A program made the position numbers and the translations under genes. 64,000 nucleotides of DNA from Chrysemys picta bellii (lineage: Eukaryota; Chordata; Testudines; Emydidae): assembly GCF_011386835.1 (NCBI RefSeq), contig NC_088795.1, forward strand, positions 12,505,441-12,569,440, in the 5' to 3' direction. Shown one piece after another: positions 9,846-20,919 of this stretch (position 1 is its first letter; every line of letters begins with the position of its first letter). The notes below the pieces were generated by a model, which did not search any database, had not been told where the DNA came from, and was given only the letters and a program-made list of their open reading frames with translations.

Positions 9846-12047
9846 TGGAGCGTACGGGAGGTACTGGATCTGATCGCTATATGGGGAGAGGATTCAGTGC
9901 TAGCAGAACTTTGTTCGAAAAGATGAAATGCCAAAACTTTTGAAAAAATCTCCAAGGGCATGATGGAGAGAGGCCACAATAGGGACTCAGATCAGTGCCG
10001 CTGTCTGGGCGCTCAGACAAGCCTATCAAAAAACAAAGGAGGCAAACGGTCGCTCCGGGTCAGAGCCGTGGACATGCCGCTTCTACGCCGAGCTGCATGC
10101 AATTCTAGGGGGGGCCGCCACCACTACCCCACCTGTGACCGTGGATTCCGGGTCGGGGATAGTCTCATCAGCTACACCTGAGGATTCTGCAGATGGGGAA
10201 GAGGAGGAGGAGGACGAGCTTGCAGAGACCACCCAGCACTCCGTTCTCCCCAACAGCCAGGATCTTTTTCTCAGCCTGACTGAAGTACCCTCCCAACCCT
10301 CCCAAGCCAGTATCCAAGACCATGACCCCATGGAAGGGACCTCAGGTGAGTTTACCTTTTAAAATATCAAACTTGTTTTAAAAGCAAGCATTTTTTAATG
10401 ATTACTTTGCCCTGGGGACTTGGGATGCATTCGTGGCCAGTACAGCTACTGGAAAAGCCTGTTAACGTGTCTGGGGATGGAGCGGAAATCCTCCAGACAC
10501 ATCTCCATGAAGCTCTCCTGGAGGTACCCCAAAAGCCTTGCCACAAGGTTTCTGGGCAGTGCAGCCTTATTCCGTCCTCCATGGTAGGACACTTGACCAC
10601 GCCATGCTTGCAGCAAGTAATCTGGTATCATTGCCTGACAAAGCCTGGCAGCGTATGGTCCCGGTGTTTGCTGGCATTCAAGCAACATCCGTTCTTTATC
10701 TTGCAACATCCGTTCTTTATCTTTATCTTGCTGTGTAATCCTCAGGAGAGTGATATCGCTCATGGTAACCTGGTTGAAATATGGGAACTTAATTAAGGGG
10801 ACAGAGGTGGCCGTTCCTACTGGGCTGTTTGCCTGTGGCTGAAAAGAAATCCTTCCCTGCAGTTAGCCAAGCGCAGGGGGGGAAATTGGCCCTGAGCTTT
10901 TCGCGTTTGGCTAGCAGGGATCTTCCCTGTTACCAGCCACGCGGTGGGGGGAGGGGTACAGCGATCATCCCAGAGAATTCATGGCGGGGGGGGCGGGGGG
11001 GTTAGTTTGGTTCCTGCAGGGATCTTCCCTGATACCAGCCATGCAGTGGGGGGAGGGGTACAGCGATCATCCCAGAGAATTCATGGCGGGAGAGGGGTGG
11101 GGGGGTTAGTTTGGTTCCTGCAGGGATCTTGCAGCCACGTGGTGGGGGGAGGGGTACAGCGATCATCCAGAGAATTGGATGGAGGGGGTGGTTAGTTTGT
11201 TTTCTGCTGCTGCTGAATGTTAACAGAAAAACCGCAGCACTCAACGGGCTTTGCTTGGTATGTGGGAAAGGAGGGCACAGAAGCCGAAAGACAATGGCTT
11301 ACCATGGCCGCATGCAAGCCGAATTCTGTTGCCCGGACCTGTGATCTCTAGCAGCAAAGCCACAGACACTCTGTATTAAGAGGCAAAATGCGACCTTGCA
11401 CAGAAATCACATGTGCTATGTAATGTGAATAGTGTTGGTCACCGTGAAAGAGTATAAGCATTGTTCTGCAAAATGTATCTTTTTAAAAAATTCTCTCTTT
11501 TTTCCCCTCCCTACAGCAGCTGCAAATTCTTCAAGCCTCCCTTCTCCGTCCCGAAGGCTATCACAGATAAGGCGTCGGAGAAAGAAGACGTGAGACGAGA
11601 TGTTCGCAGAAATCATGGAATCCACCCGCAGTGACAGAGCTCATCTGAATGAGTGGAAGGACACGGTTTCAAAGTATAGGAAAGAAGCCAGTGAACGTGA
11701 GGACAGGAGGGACCAACGTGAGGATAGGAGGGACCAACGTGAGGAGAGGAGAGACGCTCGAGATGAGAGGTGGCGGCAGGAAGATCAGAGGAGGCAGGAT
11801 GCAATGCTGGGGCTGCTGCGTGAGCAAACAGACATGCTCCGGCATCTGGTGGAGCTTCAGGAATGGCTGCAGGAAAACAGAGTGCCGCTACAGCCCCTGT
11901 ACCCCCCTCCCCCCTCCCCATGTTCCATATCCTCCTCACCCAGACGTGTAAGAACGCAGGGGGGGGGGGGAGGCTCCGTACACCTTCCCATTCCACCCCA
12001 GTGGACAGCCCAAGCAAAAGGCTGTCATTTTTTAACCTTTTTTTAGT
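9846..12047 (+). pseudogene. Harbinger Myb/SANT-like accessory protein, broken
   Basis: Harbinger elements need a Myb/SANT-like partner that binds the transposase and DNA. Exon 1 (about 9846-10345) has the SANT-like segment (VLDLIAIWGEDSVLAEL) and an acidic EEEEEDE stretch. Its frame is broken by a TGA near 9924 and a frameshift near 10000. A GTGAGT donor lies at 10346 and an acceptor CTACAG ends at 11516. Exon 2 (11517-12047) encodes a charged coiled-coil with repeated EDRRDQR units, plus an in-frame TGA near 11591. Both TGAs sit where CGA (Arg) is plausible, which fits CpG decay. It is not expected to make a full protein. Confidence 0.7.
10918..11205. repeat. Three tandem units of about 103 bp
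   Basis: Units begin with gggatctt near 10918, 11019 and 11123. Each has ggtggggggaggggtacagc, gatcatcc and a gttagtttg segment. The array lies in the intron of the Harbinger Myb-like gene. The third unit is more diverged. Confidence 0.85.
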
Positions 12048-12258
12048 GGCCTTTTCCTTCCCACCGATCCTCCTCCCAAACCCCACCCGGGTTCCCTCCC
12101 TCTTTTTATAATCTATTCATAAAGAATAAATGATTTTTAAATGATAGTGACTTTATTTGGTTTGAAAGCAAGCTGGGGGAAGGGGGAGGGTGGGTTCCTT
12201 ACAGAGAATGAGTCAATAAAGGGGGCGAGTTTTCATGAAGGAGAAACAAACAGATATT

Positions 12259-13569
12259 TCACACTGTAGCCTGGCCAGTCATGAAACTGGTTTTCAAAGC
12301 TTCTCTGATGCACAGCGCTTCCTGGTGTGCTCTTCTAATCGCCCTGGTGTCTGGCTGCGCGTAATCAGCAGCCAGGCGATTTGCCTCAGCCTCCCACCCC
12401 GCCATAAAGGTCTCCCCGTTACTTTCACAGAGATTGTGGAGCACGCAGCAAGCAGAAATAACAATGGGGAGATTGGTTTGGCTGAGGTCTGAGCGAGTCA
12501 ATAATGAACGCCAGCGACCTTTTAAACGGCCAAAAGCACATTCTACCACCATTCTGCACTTGCTCAGCCTGTAGTTGAACAGCTCCTGACTCCTGTCCAG
12601 GCTGCCTGTGTACGGCTTCATGAGCCATGGCATTAAGGGGTAGGCTGGGTCCCCAAGAATAACTATTGGCATTTCAACATCCCCAACGGTTATTTTCTGG
12701 TCCAGAAAGTAAGTCCCTTGCTGCAGCCCTTTAAACAGAGTAGTGTTCCTGAAGACGTGAGCGTCATGAACCCTTCCCGGCCAGCCCACGTTGATGTTGG
12801 TGAAACATCCCTTGTGATCCACAAGTGCTTGCAGCACCATTGAAAAGTACCCCTTGCGGTTTATGTACTGGGTACCCTGGTGCTCCGGTGCCAAGATAGG
12901 GATATGGGTTCCATCTATCGCCCCACCACAGTTAGGGAATCCCATTGCAGCAAAGCCATCCACTATGGCCTGCATATTTCCCAGAGTCACTACCTTTCGT
13001 AGCAGCATCTGAGTGATTGCTTTGGCTACTTGCATCACAGCAGCCCCCACAGTAGATTTGCCCACTCCAAATTGATTCCCGACTGACCGGTAGCTGTCTG
13101 GCGTTGCAAGCTTCCACAGGGCTATCGCCACGCGCTTCTCAACTGTGAGGGCTGCTCTCATCTTGGTATTCCGGCGTTTCAGGGCAGGGGACAGCAAGTC
13201 ACAAAGTTCCATGAAAGTGCCCTTACACATGCGAAAGTTTTGCAGCCGCTGGGAATCGTACCACACCTGCAACACTATGCGATCCCACCAGTCTGTGCTT
13301 GTTTCCCTTGCCCAGAATCGGCATTCCATGGATAGAACCTGCCCCATTAACAACATGATCTCCAAAGCACCGGGGCCCGCGGTTTGACAGAATTCTGTGT
13401 CTGTGTCCATGTCAATGTCCTCATCACGCTTGTCGCTGCGCTGCCGCCGCCGCTGCCTCCTCGCCTCGTTTTTCTGGTCCTGGCTCAGCATAAACTCCAC
13501 GAGAACGCGCGAGGTGTTTACAATATTCATGACTGCTGTTTTGAGCTGAGCGGGCTCCATGCTTGCCAT
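12259..13569 (-). CDS. PIF/Harbinger transposase (HARBI1-like, DDE_Tnp_4)
   Basis: This open frame of 436 residues encodes the transposon's nuclease. After an N-terminal basic region (about residues 45-60) comes a helix-turn-helix-like GVGKSTVGAAV near residue 170. The DDE core shows GGAIDGTHIPI (first Asp, about 220), GRVHDAHVF (second Asp, about 270) and VVECAFGRLKGRWR (catalytic Glu, about 360). GDPAYPLMPWLMKPY lies between the last two. Length and motifs match the family and there is no internal stop. The ATG at 13569-13567 is the first in frame. Because the Myb-like partner gene is broken, the element is probably not autonomous, though its transposase could act with a partner from another copy. 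Similarity to the host gene HARBI1 is expected from shared ancestry, but this copy is within transposon ends. Confidence 0.93.
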   Translation of the reverse strand: MASMEPAQLKTAVMNIVNTSRVLVEFMLSQDQKNEARRQRRRQRSDKRDEDIDMDTDTEFCQTAGPGALEIMLLMGQVLSMECRFWARETSTDWWDRIVLQVWYDSQRLQNFRMCKGTFMELCDLLSPALKRRNTKMRAALTVEKRVAIALWKLATPDSYRSVGNQFGVGKSTVGAAVMQVAKAITQMLLRKVVTLGNMQAIVDGFAAMGFPNCGGAIDGTHIPILAPEHQGTQYINRKGYFSMVLQALVDHKGCFTNINVGWPGRVHDAHVFRNTTLFKGLQQGTYFLDQKITVGDVEMPIVILGDPAYPLMPWLMKPYTGSLDRSQELFNYRLSKCRMVVECAFGRLKGRWRSLLTRSDLSQTNLPIVISACCVLHNLCESNGETFMAGWEAEANRLAADYAQPDTRAIRRAHQEALCIREALKTSFMTGQATV

Positions 13570-13946
13570 GGTATGGAGTCTGCAGTGTTCACCCAGGAAA
13601 AAAGACGCGAAATGGTTGTCTGCCGTCCGTTGCTTTCATGCAGGGAGGGAGGGAGGGGTGAGGCTGTACCCAGAACCACCTGCGACAATGTTTTTTGTCC
13701 CATCAGGCACTGGGATCTCAACCCAGAATTCCAATGGGTGCGGGAGACTGCGGGAACTATGGGATAGCTATGGGATAGCTACCCACAGTGCAACGCTCCA
13801 GAAATCGACGCTAGCCCCGGTACTTGGACGCACACCACCGAATTAATGTGCTTAGTGTGGCCGCATACATTCGACTTTATACAACCTGTTTCCCAAATTC
13901 GAATTATATAAATTCGGATTAATCCCGTAGTGTAGACATACCCTAA

Positions 13947-14692
13947 GGGAACAAGTTCATATCCATATCTTCACTTTAATGATTGTTTTCCAAGCAAGAT
14001 GGTCCGTCATCTTTGGAAGATGATTCTGAAGCAGTATCAGCAGAGAAAGCTAGTAAGTGTGGGCAACTGGCTTACAATTTTCTCTTTCGTTCCTCTGCTT
14101 GGAAATTGTCGACCAGATATTTCATTGGAGTGAGGTGAAAAAAATACTATGTGCAGGGCTGTAATTAGCAGCCAGTGACCAGTGACTAGCATCACTAATT
14201 CGCACCCCCATCACCAGCAAGTGAAAGTCTGAAAGAAATTGATTAAATTTCAACTTAAGAAGCTGGGACAAAATCAGTGTTGGCAAGGGGCACGAATGAT
14301 TGTTTTGCTCTTTTCTTTTTAGTGTTAGTAGGAATATAATCAAAATCTCCTTTGTTTATACTGTATATTTCAAGGATTAGAGGCCCCCCAGGAAAGCAGA
14401 GGCCTGGGGTTGCAGCACCCTCAGTTTCTGCCCCCTCCCAATCCAGCACTGTTCCTAACTCCTTGGGAAGATGTCCCTAAGAGTCATCTGCTAACCTGTG
14501 AATTTTATTCCATCCTTTTGCTGAAAAGAAGTGGAAGTTGGCAGGTAAAGACAATCTTTTCTCTGCTGTGGGAGATCCTGTAATATGTGCTGTAAATTCT
14601 AGTGCACAGGTGACTAGGAAAATCAGTGAGGAAATATGACTCAGGTTCAGAGATGATGTGCAAACCCAAACTTCCAGTGAAACCTGTCAAGC
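13947..14692. other. Remainder of hAT flank
   Basis: Sequence between the Harbinger element and the next LTR. It probably belongs to the interrupted hAT element, since the Harbinger TAA duplication is at its left edge. No coding could be recognised. Confidence 0.35.
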
Positions 14693-15792
14693 TGTCTAGA
14701 GTGGCTCATCACCACGTGTGCCAACCTCAGGGCAGAATTTTCAAGAAACGGGGCATGAACCCCAAACTGGTTGTGAGGTCTATGCCTAGATTTCACCAAC
14801 CACATAACAAGTGTGAATTCCTCAAGCACTGTAACAGCCTTAACAGGGAGTCACAGACAGTCCCCTTATGTACTCTGATCTATCTCACCACCCAGGCAAA
14901 CTTGTCTTTGTGATAGATGGTCCCTTACACGAAAAATCACAACAATAATCAGGTTACTCCCAGTCCCAATGAACCAGTCACTTACCTCAGGGCAACTGTA
15001 CCTTAGATCTCTTGACAAAGCCTGTAGCCAATACTATAATAAACTAACCAAAGGTTTATAAACTAAGAAAAGAAATGAGAGTTATTTACAAGGTTGAAGC
15101 AGGTAAACATATACAAATGAGTACAGTCTTAGGTTTCAAAAAGGTAATAGACACTGCTGTAATATGAAAACTCTATATCCTGTAGGGTTAATCCAAGCTA
15201 AAAAGCTGGGGACCCCTTGCTTATGCTTAGAAATCTTTGCCCCTCAAGGTTCAAGCAGCATAGGGATAAACTTCCTTCTGGTTGGGGATGTTTATCCCCT
15301 TTCCACAGAGCTCCAGCTGTGATAGGGTGAGCGTTTGTGCATGTCCCCTCTTCATGGGTGTGGGAAAAACAATCAACAAAGTCCTTTGTCCAGTGGTGTT
15401 CCACAGTGGCTGGTCTGGTGTTTACAGGCCTTCTTTCATTGGGCAGGAGATGACGCCTTTTGTGGTAGACTAGTATTTTCACGCTTGGTAATGCTTCTCT
15501 CCTGACTGTGGATTTTCCAGTTTTAAAGCAAACATTTCATAGTTACAGAGCAAACACTTATATATTACCTTGTAACATGGGATACAGCTATTATAAGCGA
15601 GACTAAAGCATGCAGCAACTTACCAACATTTCATAAAGTCAAAACACTGAACACGTTCTTATGAACTTAACATCTATTTTAACAATGCTAACACACAGGT
15701 GTGCCAGACTGGTTTCCAGCTTTGCATTTGTCAGTGTTCAGAGTGTCCTAGGGGCCATGGCATAAGCTGGCACCTGGTCTGCCAGAGTCACA
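14693..15792 (-). mobile_element. LTR (family 1, copy B)
   Basis: An 1,100-bp block reads TGTGACTCTGGC...CTCTAGACA on the minus strand, with TG/CA ends. It is homologous to 5629-6865 and, in opposite orientation, to 45870-46690. The shared words include the reverse complement of cagtcccaatgaaccagtcac. No matching target repeats or internal retroviral genes were found, so it is a solo or truncated LTR. Confidence 0.6.
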
Positions 15793-16006
15793 AAACCAAT
15801 GCAACTTTTGCCTACCCAAGAAATGATCCAAGAGCATGTACCTTGCTGTACTGTTTCCCAAATGGTGGGCCGGTTGCAGGAAGGTTGTAGACGGGCCACC
15901 ACTAGGACTCTAAGCAAATGTACACTTCTCCCAGCCTGATGGGGGGAGGGGCTGGAGAGTAAACCCACTCCACACACTCATCCCACAGCGGCAGGTCCTA
16001 TCCCAT

Positions 16007-16190
16007 CAGGGGGAGGGATACCTCAGTGGTTTGAACATTAGCCTGCTAAACCCAGGGTTGTGAGTTCAATCCTTGAGGGGGCCACTTTGGGATCTGGGGC
16101 AAAATTAGTACTTGGTCCTGCTAGTGAAGGCAGAGGGCTGTACTTGATGACCTTTTGGGGTCCCTTCCAGTTCTATGAGATAGGTAAATC
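16007..16190 (+). mobile_element. Cry-type SINE (tRNA-derived, CR1-like tail)
   Basis: The 5' part has pol III promoter boxes: an A-box-like tacctcagtggtttgaac near 16019 and a B-box-like ggttgtgagttcaatcc near 16056. The 3' part, tgaccttttggggtcccttccagttctatgag, is shared with CR1 LINE ends, which fits mobilisation by CR1. This architecture is known from the Cry (tortoise Pol III/SINE) family and is the best clue to the host. Confidence 0.8.
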
Positions 16191-16565
16191 TCCATTTAAA
16201 AAAAAAATCAGGGTGGGCCCAGCTCCCTGCTCTTATACTCACTTAAGCTCCAGTCCTACAAGCTGCTCTGGGCAGGCAAAGCACTGCCTGCGCCCGAGAG
16301 ATTAAAACTCCTTGATGGAATGATTCTCCATTGGAAAATGCAGTTTTGATGAACTCGGAGGCATAGAAAGTGTTAATTTCAATTAAATTTTCTATGGAAA
16401 AATTTCTAATTGATTCTCTTTCACATTCTTGTTTCATTTTGATCATGCCAAATAATTCCTCGGGGGAGGGAAACAAATTTTGAAATGTTGGAATTTCCCA
16501 GGTGATGGAAATTCCATTTTCCACTCAGCTCTACTCCCAGCAAGAAGTCAATGGGGCCTGTGCAG

Positions 16566-17221
16566 TGTGACAGACCCAGACCAGTGGGGTACAGGAGTCT
16601 GGTAGAGGGCAAATATACTGGTCACTGGATGAGTAGTTTTCTGTTTCCTGAGTGACCAGAGCAGGGGCTGCACTAGAGTAATCCGGAACCTGCTAGAACC
16701 AGTTAAGGCAGGCAGGCTAATTAGGACACCTGGAGCCAATTAAGAAGAAGCTGCTAGAATCAATTAAGGCAGGCTAATCAGGGCACCTGGGCTTTAAAAA
16801 GGAGCTCACTTCAGTTTGTGGTGTGAGGAGCTGGGAGCAAGAGGTGCAAGGAGCTGAGAGGGTGTGCTGCTGGAGGACTGAGGAACACAAGCGTTATCAG
16901 ACACCAGGAGGAAGGTCCTGTGGTGAGAATAAGGAAGGTGTTTGGAGGAGGCCATGGGGAAGTAGCCCAAGGAGTTGTAGCTGTCATGCAGCTGTTACCA
17001 GAGGCACTATAGACAGCTGCAGTCCACAGGGCCCTGTGCTGGAACCCGGAGTAGAGGGTGGGCCTAGGTTCCCCCCAAACCTCCCAATTGACCTGGACTG
17101 TGGGTTCTTCCAGAGGGGAAGGTCTCTGGCCTGTCCCCCAACCCACATGGTGAATCTCTGAGGCAAGAAAATCTGCCAGTAAGCGCAGGACCCACCAAGA
17201 TAGAAGAGGAAATTTGTCACA
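16566..17221 (+). mobile_element. Solo LTR (family 2)
   Basis: A 656-bp block has TG...CA ends (TGTGACAGACCC at the left, AATTTGTCACA at the right) and 4-bp flanks gcag at 16562-16565 and 17222-17225. It contains a TATA-like ctttaaaaagg near 16791 on the plus strand. No adjacent gag or pol is seen. Confidence 0.75.
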
Positions 17222-17225
17222 GCAG

Positions 17226-18600
17226 GATCAGGGCCTAGGCCTCCTTATCCCCACTTACCAACAACCTGCAGCTTATACCCCTTCCACCTTGGAATTAGGC
17301 CCTGTGTATGGACAGTTGTACCAGGTGTTTCCTTGGCGTACGCAATGCTGAGGGTTGTTCAGGAATTTTAAGTTAGCCGTTACTTTTCTGTTTCTTTATT
17401 TTTATTTCCTCTATATGGTATGATGGAATGGCATTGCTACGCTGCAGTATTTACCTTATTTGTATGACCTGACCCAAAGCTAGGTACATACATTCTGCTT
17501 ACAATAGAATATTCCAAGCTTGCCAAGGAGAGATGCATTGATGAATTCCTGATACAATGACTCTTTTCCCTTATAAATGAGGCCTGTTTCACTGACCCCG
17601 TTTCTCCTATAAATCAGTCAAGCCAGTTCAAAACGCCACACCTTCAGTTTCCTTTTGAGAAGTGTTTTCTTACCCTTCTACATATCTTTTCAGAGGCCAT
17701 GTTTGCTTTGCGGGGGGGAAAATATACATATGTGTGTTTGTAGTGTTTGGTACTGAAAAGAATTTAGGAAATCTATTTATAATCAGCAGGGTGAAGTCCA
17801 GGGCTGCCAGAATAGAAAGCTAAAGGAGATGTTAAAACAGGGAGGGTGATTTTTAATACTTCATGGAATCACGCTACAAAATCTTTCCCCACCAAGAAGA
17901 ATTTTCTTTAAAAATGAACAGAAAACAAATACGTTCTGAGTACTGTGGATGAGATTTAGCAGGTCTTTCAATCCTGGTGAATCAGTGAAAATTAGAACCG
18001 CCGTAGTGGCACAGTTTGATTCTGCACAGGAATTTCCAAAACTTCCTGAGTGGTCATGTTGTTCATATGACTCCGGTCTCACATGCCTCAAAAACCCCCT
18101 CGTGGTGAATTCTTCACTTCAGGAAAACATCAATCATGCAAGAAAACACTTTGCTACAGACAAACCGTGATTTTCCTACCTAACCAGGAAGTAGCTAATG
18201 AATATTTTTCACCCCTAACCCTCACTTCTAAGACAGCTGAAACCCTTCTGTTAAACAGCTCTGCAGCGTGACTGCTTGCCAGTGGAAACACAGCAAAGTA
18301 ATTGCTGCTGCTAAGAACAGGCATCAGCCCATGGGTTCAATGGGGGAACTAATGGTGGCACAGTTACTAAGACACCTGTGCTGGTAGGGAGACCAGAAAT
18401 CACCCAGAAGATAAATTGCTTCCCATGGACATCCTAGATCGAAGGGATGGAACCATTCCTAGCAGATCCTTCGTCTTCACAAGATTGGCAGCATAAGCTC
18501 CTTGCCCACTGTACATGGTGGCTGCTCCCTCTCCTAATGGGGGAGAATGCACTGGGTTCTCTGCAAGAGGATACTGATGGGGGTCAGATGGTTTACCTGC
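17226..18600. other. Unassigned
   Basis: No gene or clear repeat boundary is seen in this moderately AT-rich stretch. Short open frames here lack domain-like composition. Confidence 0.3.
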
Positions 18601-18779
18601 CTGCATTCGCACACACACACAGGCGCCAACTTTCCCCAGTGCCGGTGGGTTCTCGCGCCCCCCCCCCCCCCGCCCGATTCCACCCTTTCCCCGCCACTGC
18701 CACGTGAAACAGCTGTTTCGCGGCGCAAACACTGGGAGCCAGGGGGGAAAAGCAGGCAATGGGTGGTGCCCCAATACAT

Positions 18780-19085
18780 CAGAGCATGGCACCCTGATAC
18801 ATCAAGGGTAATACATAACTTGTTTGCTTTGGTGTATAAAAATGTATCTCAAAGGAAGTGTCTTTGTCCAGCCTCGGAGGCAGTGGAAAGTCCCTGCCAT
18901 TGACTGAGCTGCGTCCATTGTCGCGGGCATACATGTGCTAGTGTAACTGTAGACATTGAGCTAGGGTATTGGCACCCTGCTTTGTTGGCAATAAACCTGG
19001 CCAGGCGCCTTCGCTACTAAACCAAGTCTTATGGTCTTATTGAGCACTTCAGTCGGAGCCTGCTGTACCAGCTGTCTGGCCAAAG
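18780..19085 (+). mobile_element. LTR-like fragment
   Basis: On the plus strand a TATA-like gtgtataaaaatg near 18832 is followed at 18989 by a poly(A) signal, caataaacctgg. After it comes a U5-like stretch ending near ctgtctggcca. This order fits the R-U5 end of an endogenous retrovirus LTR. The ends and target repeats are not resolved. Confidence 0.4.
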
Positions 19086-19639
19086 CCAGTGCAGCATGCA
19101 GAAAGAACACACGCACGCAGCCGAACATCTAATGGCATTGGAAAGAACCCAGATTGCTTTTCAGATCAGCTATTCAGTCTGCAGGGATAGTTACAAAAAG
19201 GCATCTTCTCATCAGTAAAATGAACCCATTTCTGGAGGTGATTCACAGAACCACACCGTGCCATTTCTGCAGTCCCCTTGCATTGTAAGGGTTTTATATC
19301 AATCATACAAAAACTCACCGATGGAGGGATTATTAAATAAAACAATGTAACATTTTAATATAGGGCCCGCAATTACAGTTACCATTTGTATTATTAGTAG
19401 TAGTCTGAGTGCTTTGAAACACTGGGATAGGGGTTGTGATAATGTGTCCCACAGTGCTATGCATATGAGAAGTAAAACAGAAGTTTGGAATAGTGACACT
19501 ACCAATGAGGCCTGTATATATAAATGTTTTGTAATTAGTTACTACACAGTACTGCCCATCCATGTTAGAGGTTACCCTTACTGCTGGTCGTCACCCTCTG
19601 ATAAGCTTTACAGGGCAGGAAAAAGGAGCGGCTAGCTTC

Positions 19640-20333
19640 TTTGTTTCATGGTGGACTGGGGCGACTCCCACAGAAAAGGGGTTAAAAGCAGCCCTGGAGA
19701 GGGCTGCAGCCGGGAAAGGGATTCAGAACAGCTGGGGAAGCTGACTGGGCAGCTGACCACAGCTGTAGCCAGTTCAATCAGGGCCCAGCTGGCCCTTATA
19801 AGAGGGTTGTGGGCCAGACTCTCTCTAGCTTCTGAGAGAAGGACCTGGCTGCTTGGGAGCTGAGCAGGGTACCTGAGGTGGAGCAATGCTGGGGAAGGGC
19901 AGGGGGAGCTGGGGAGCTCCAGCCTGGTAAAACCCCAGGCTGCAGGCCTTGAAAAGGGCCTATGAAAGGTACTGGGGCTGCAGAGGGGCAGCCCAGAGAT
20001 AGGCAGAAGCAGCAGGTCCTAACCCCCTTGCTGATGATGAGTGGTTTACAGACTGCCGTCTGCCCCAGTGAGCGGGGGCTAGATGATGACTGGCAGTAGC
20101 CACTGAGGCAAGGTGGGGATAGAGGGTTGGGGGTTCCCTGGGTGGGGAGACCCAAATTGTGGGTTACTGTTGGGGGCAGAACCCTGACATAGAGGGGCAC
20201 TGGGGTTCAGAAGGGACACCGAGGCCAACAGCAGGCAAAACACTGGCCTGCAGAGGGCACTCTGGGCTGGAAGAGCTAATTCCCTGGACGACCAGCAGGA
20301 GGCGCCGTGCCAGTGAGTCATCACCCCGCCACA
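19640..20333 (+). mobile_element. LTR (family 3, copy 1)
   Basis: This block is homologous to 47605-48223 in the same orientation. They share cagggcccagctggccc, a TATA-like cttataagagg near 19796, and a long stretch from ccccttgctgatgatgag to ctgccccagtgagcggggg. The right end is ...ccgccaca. The left end is uncertain. There is no retroviral coding sequence nearby. Confidence 0.6.
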
Positions 20334-20601
20334 CATGGGTTGCATTGCTCTGTGATGCACCAGTAGTTGATGCAGATCCCGTTGTTTCGTATGGATGCTC
20401 TCTTCCAGATAACCTACTGAATGGACAGTAACCAATTTTTTGAAATCTTGTTGTCAGGATGTAGTATTGACAGCTAGATACTGAACACAATTGTTTTGAA
20501 TAACATGTGTATCAGTTAGGATGTCATGTCACTAACCCAAGTTATGACTGGCACTGCCAGGGAATTTGTTTACCCGATCTGTAGTTACTGTGTAACTTAA
20601 C

Positions 20602-20692
20602 TTTTTTTTTTTTTTTTTTTTTACCAATTTGTTTTTCTTGCCGTTATGATGTTTGCTGCCATTGGTTTTTTTTTTTTTTTTTTTTTTTTTCC
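20602..20692. repeat. Two poly(T) tracts
   Basis: Homopolymer T runs of about 20 and 25 bases lie at 20602-20622 and 20667-20690. They may be A-tails of elements inserted on the minus strand, or simple slippage. Confidence 0.8.
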
Positions 20693-20919
20693 CCTTCCCC
20701 CTGTGTAAAACAGGGGTTAGGCTAACTTGTGATTAAACAGTTTAGCAATGTATGCACATGGTAAATGAGGTACCGCAATGATACAGCTGTGTGCATCATC
20801 ACCTGTCAGAAAGGTGCTGCAGGCCAAGCTACGTGCTTACTAACATACATGCAGCCCTGCTGCCGACAGCAAGTTTGCGCGGGTGTAACTGAGCGGTGCG
20901 TCGTAAATAGTGATGATTA

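Larger units (their letters stand above)
9444..13943 (-). mobile_element. PIF/Harbinger DNA transposon, full length
   Basis: A 4,500-bp element is flanked by the TAA duplication typical of the superfamily (9441-9443 and 13944-13946). Its inverted ends are GGCCTGGTCTACACTAC at the left and GTAGTGTAGACATACCC at the right. It carries a transposase on the minus strand and a two-exon Myb/SANT-like gene on the plus strand. It sits inside the decayed hAT element. Many MITEs in this window share its GTCTACACT-type ends and TWA target, so an element like this may have moved them. Confidence 0.92.
4790..14692 (-). mobile_element. Decayed hAT transposon broken by nested insertions
   Basis: Minus-strand hAT coding remnants appear in order at 8630-9440, 6866-7742, 5313-5628 and 4790-5080. 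The last has a C-terminal KLNALAALIIECNV-like segment in a shifted frame. Between them sit an LTR (5629-6865), a solo LTR (7743-8629), a PLE (5084-5300) and a complete Harbinger element (9444-13943). Removing these restores a continuous hAT order. Bases 13947-14692 appear to continue its 5' part but carry no clear coding. The outer limits are estimates, and terminal inverted repeats were not found. Confidence 0.6.

Noticed and set aside
10446..10763. 105-codon minus-strand frame in the Harbinger intron
   Set aside because: It lies in the intron of the Myb-like gene. It has no recognised domain, and part of it comes from a small local duplication.
5629..15792. LTR copies A and B as the two ends of one provirus
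   Set aside because: The sequence between them is hAT and Harbinger DNA with no gag, pol or env. The outer flanks do not form a target repeat, and copy A sits inside the hAT.
16007..16190. tRNA gene
   Set aside because: A- and B-box-like sequences are present, but no cloverleaf follows. The CR1-like tail shows it is a SINE.
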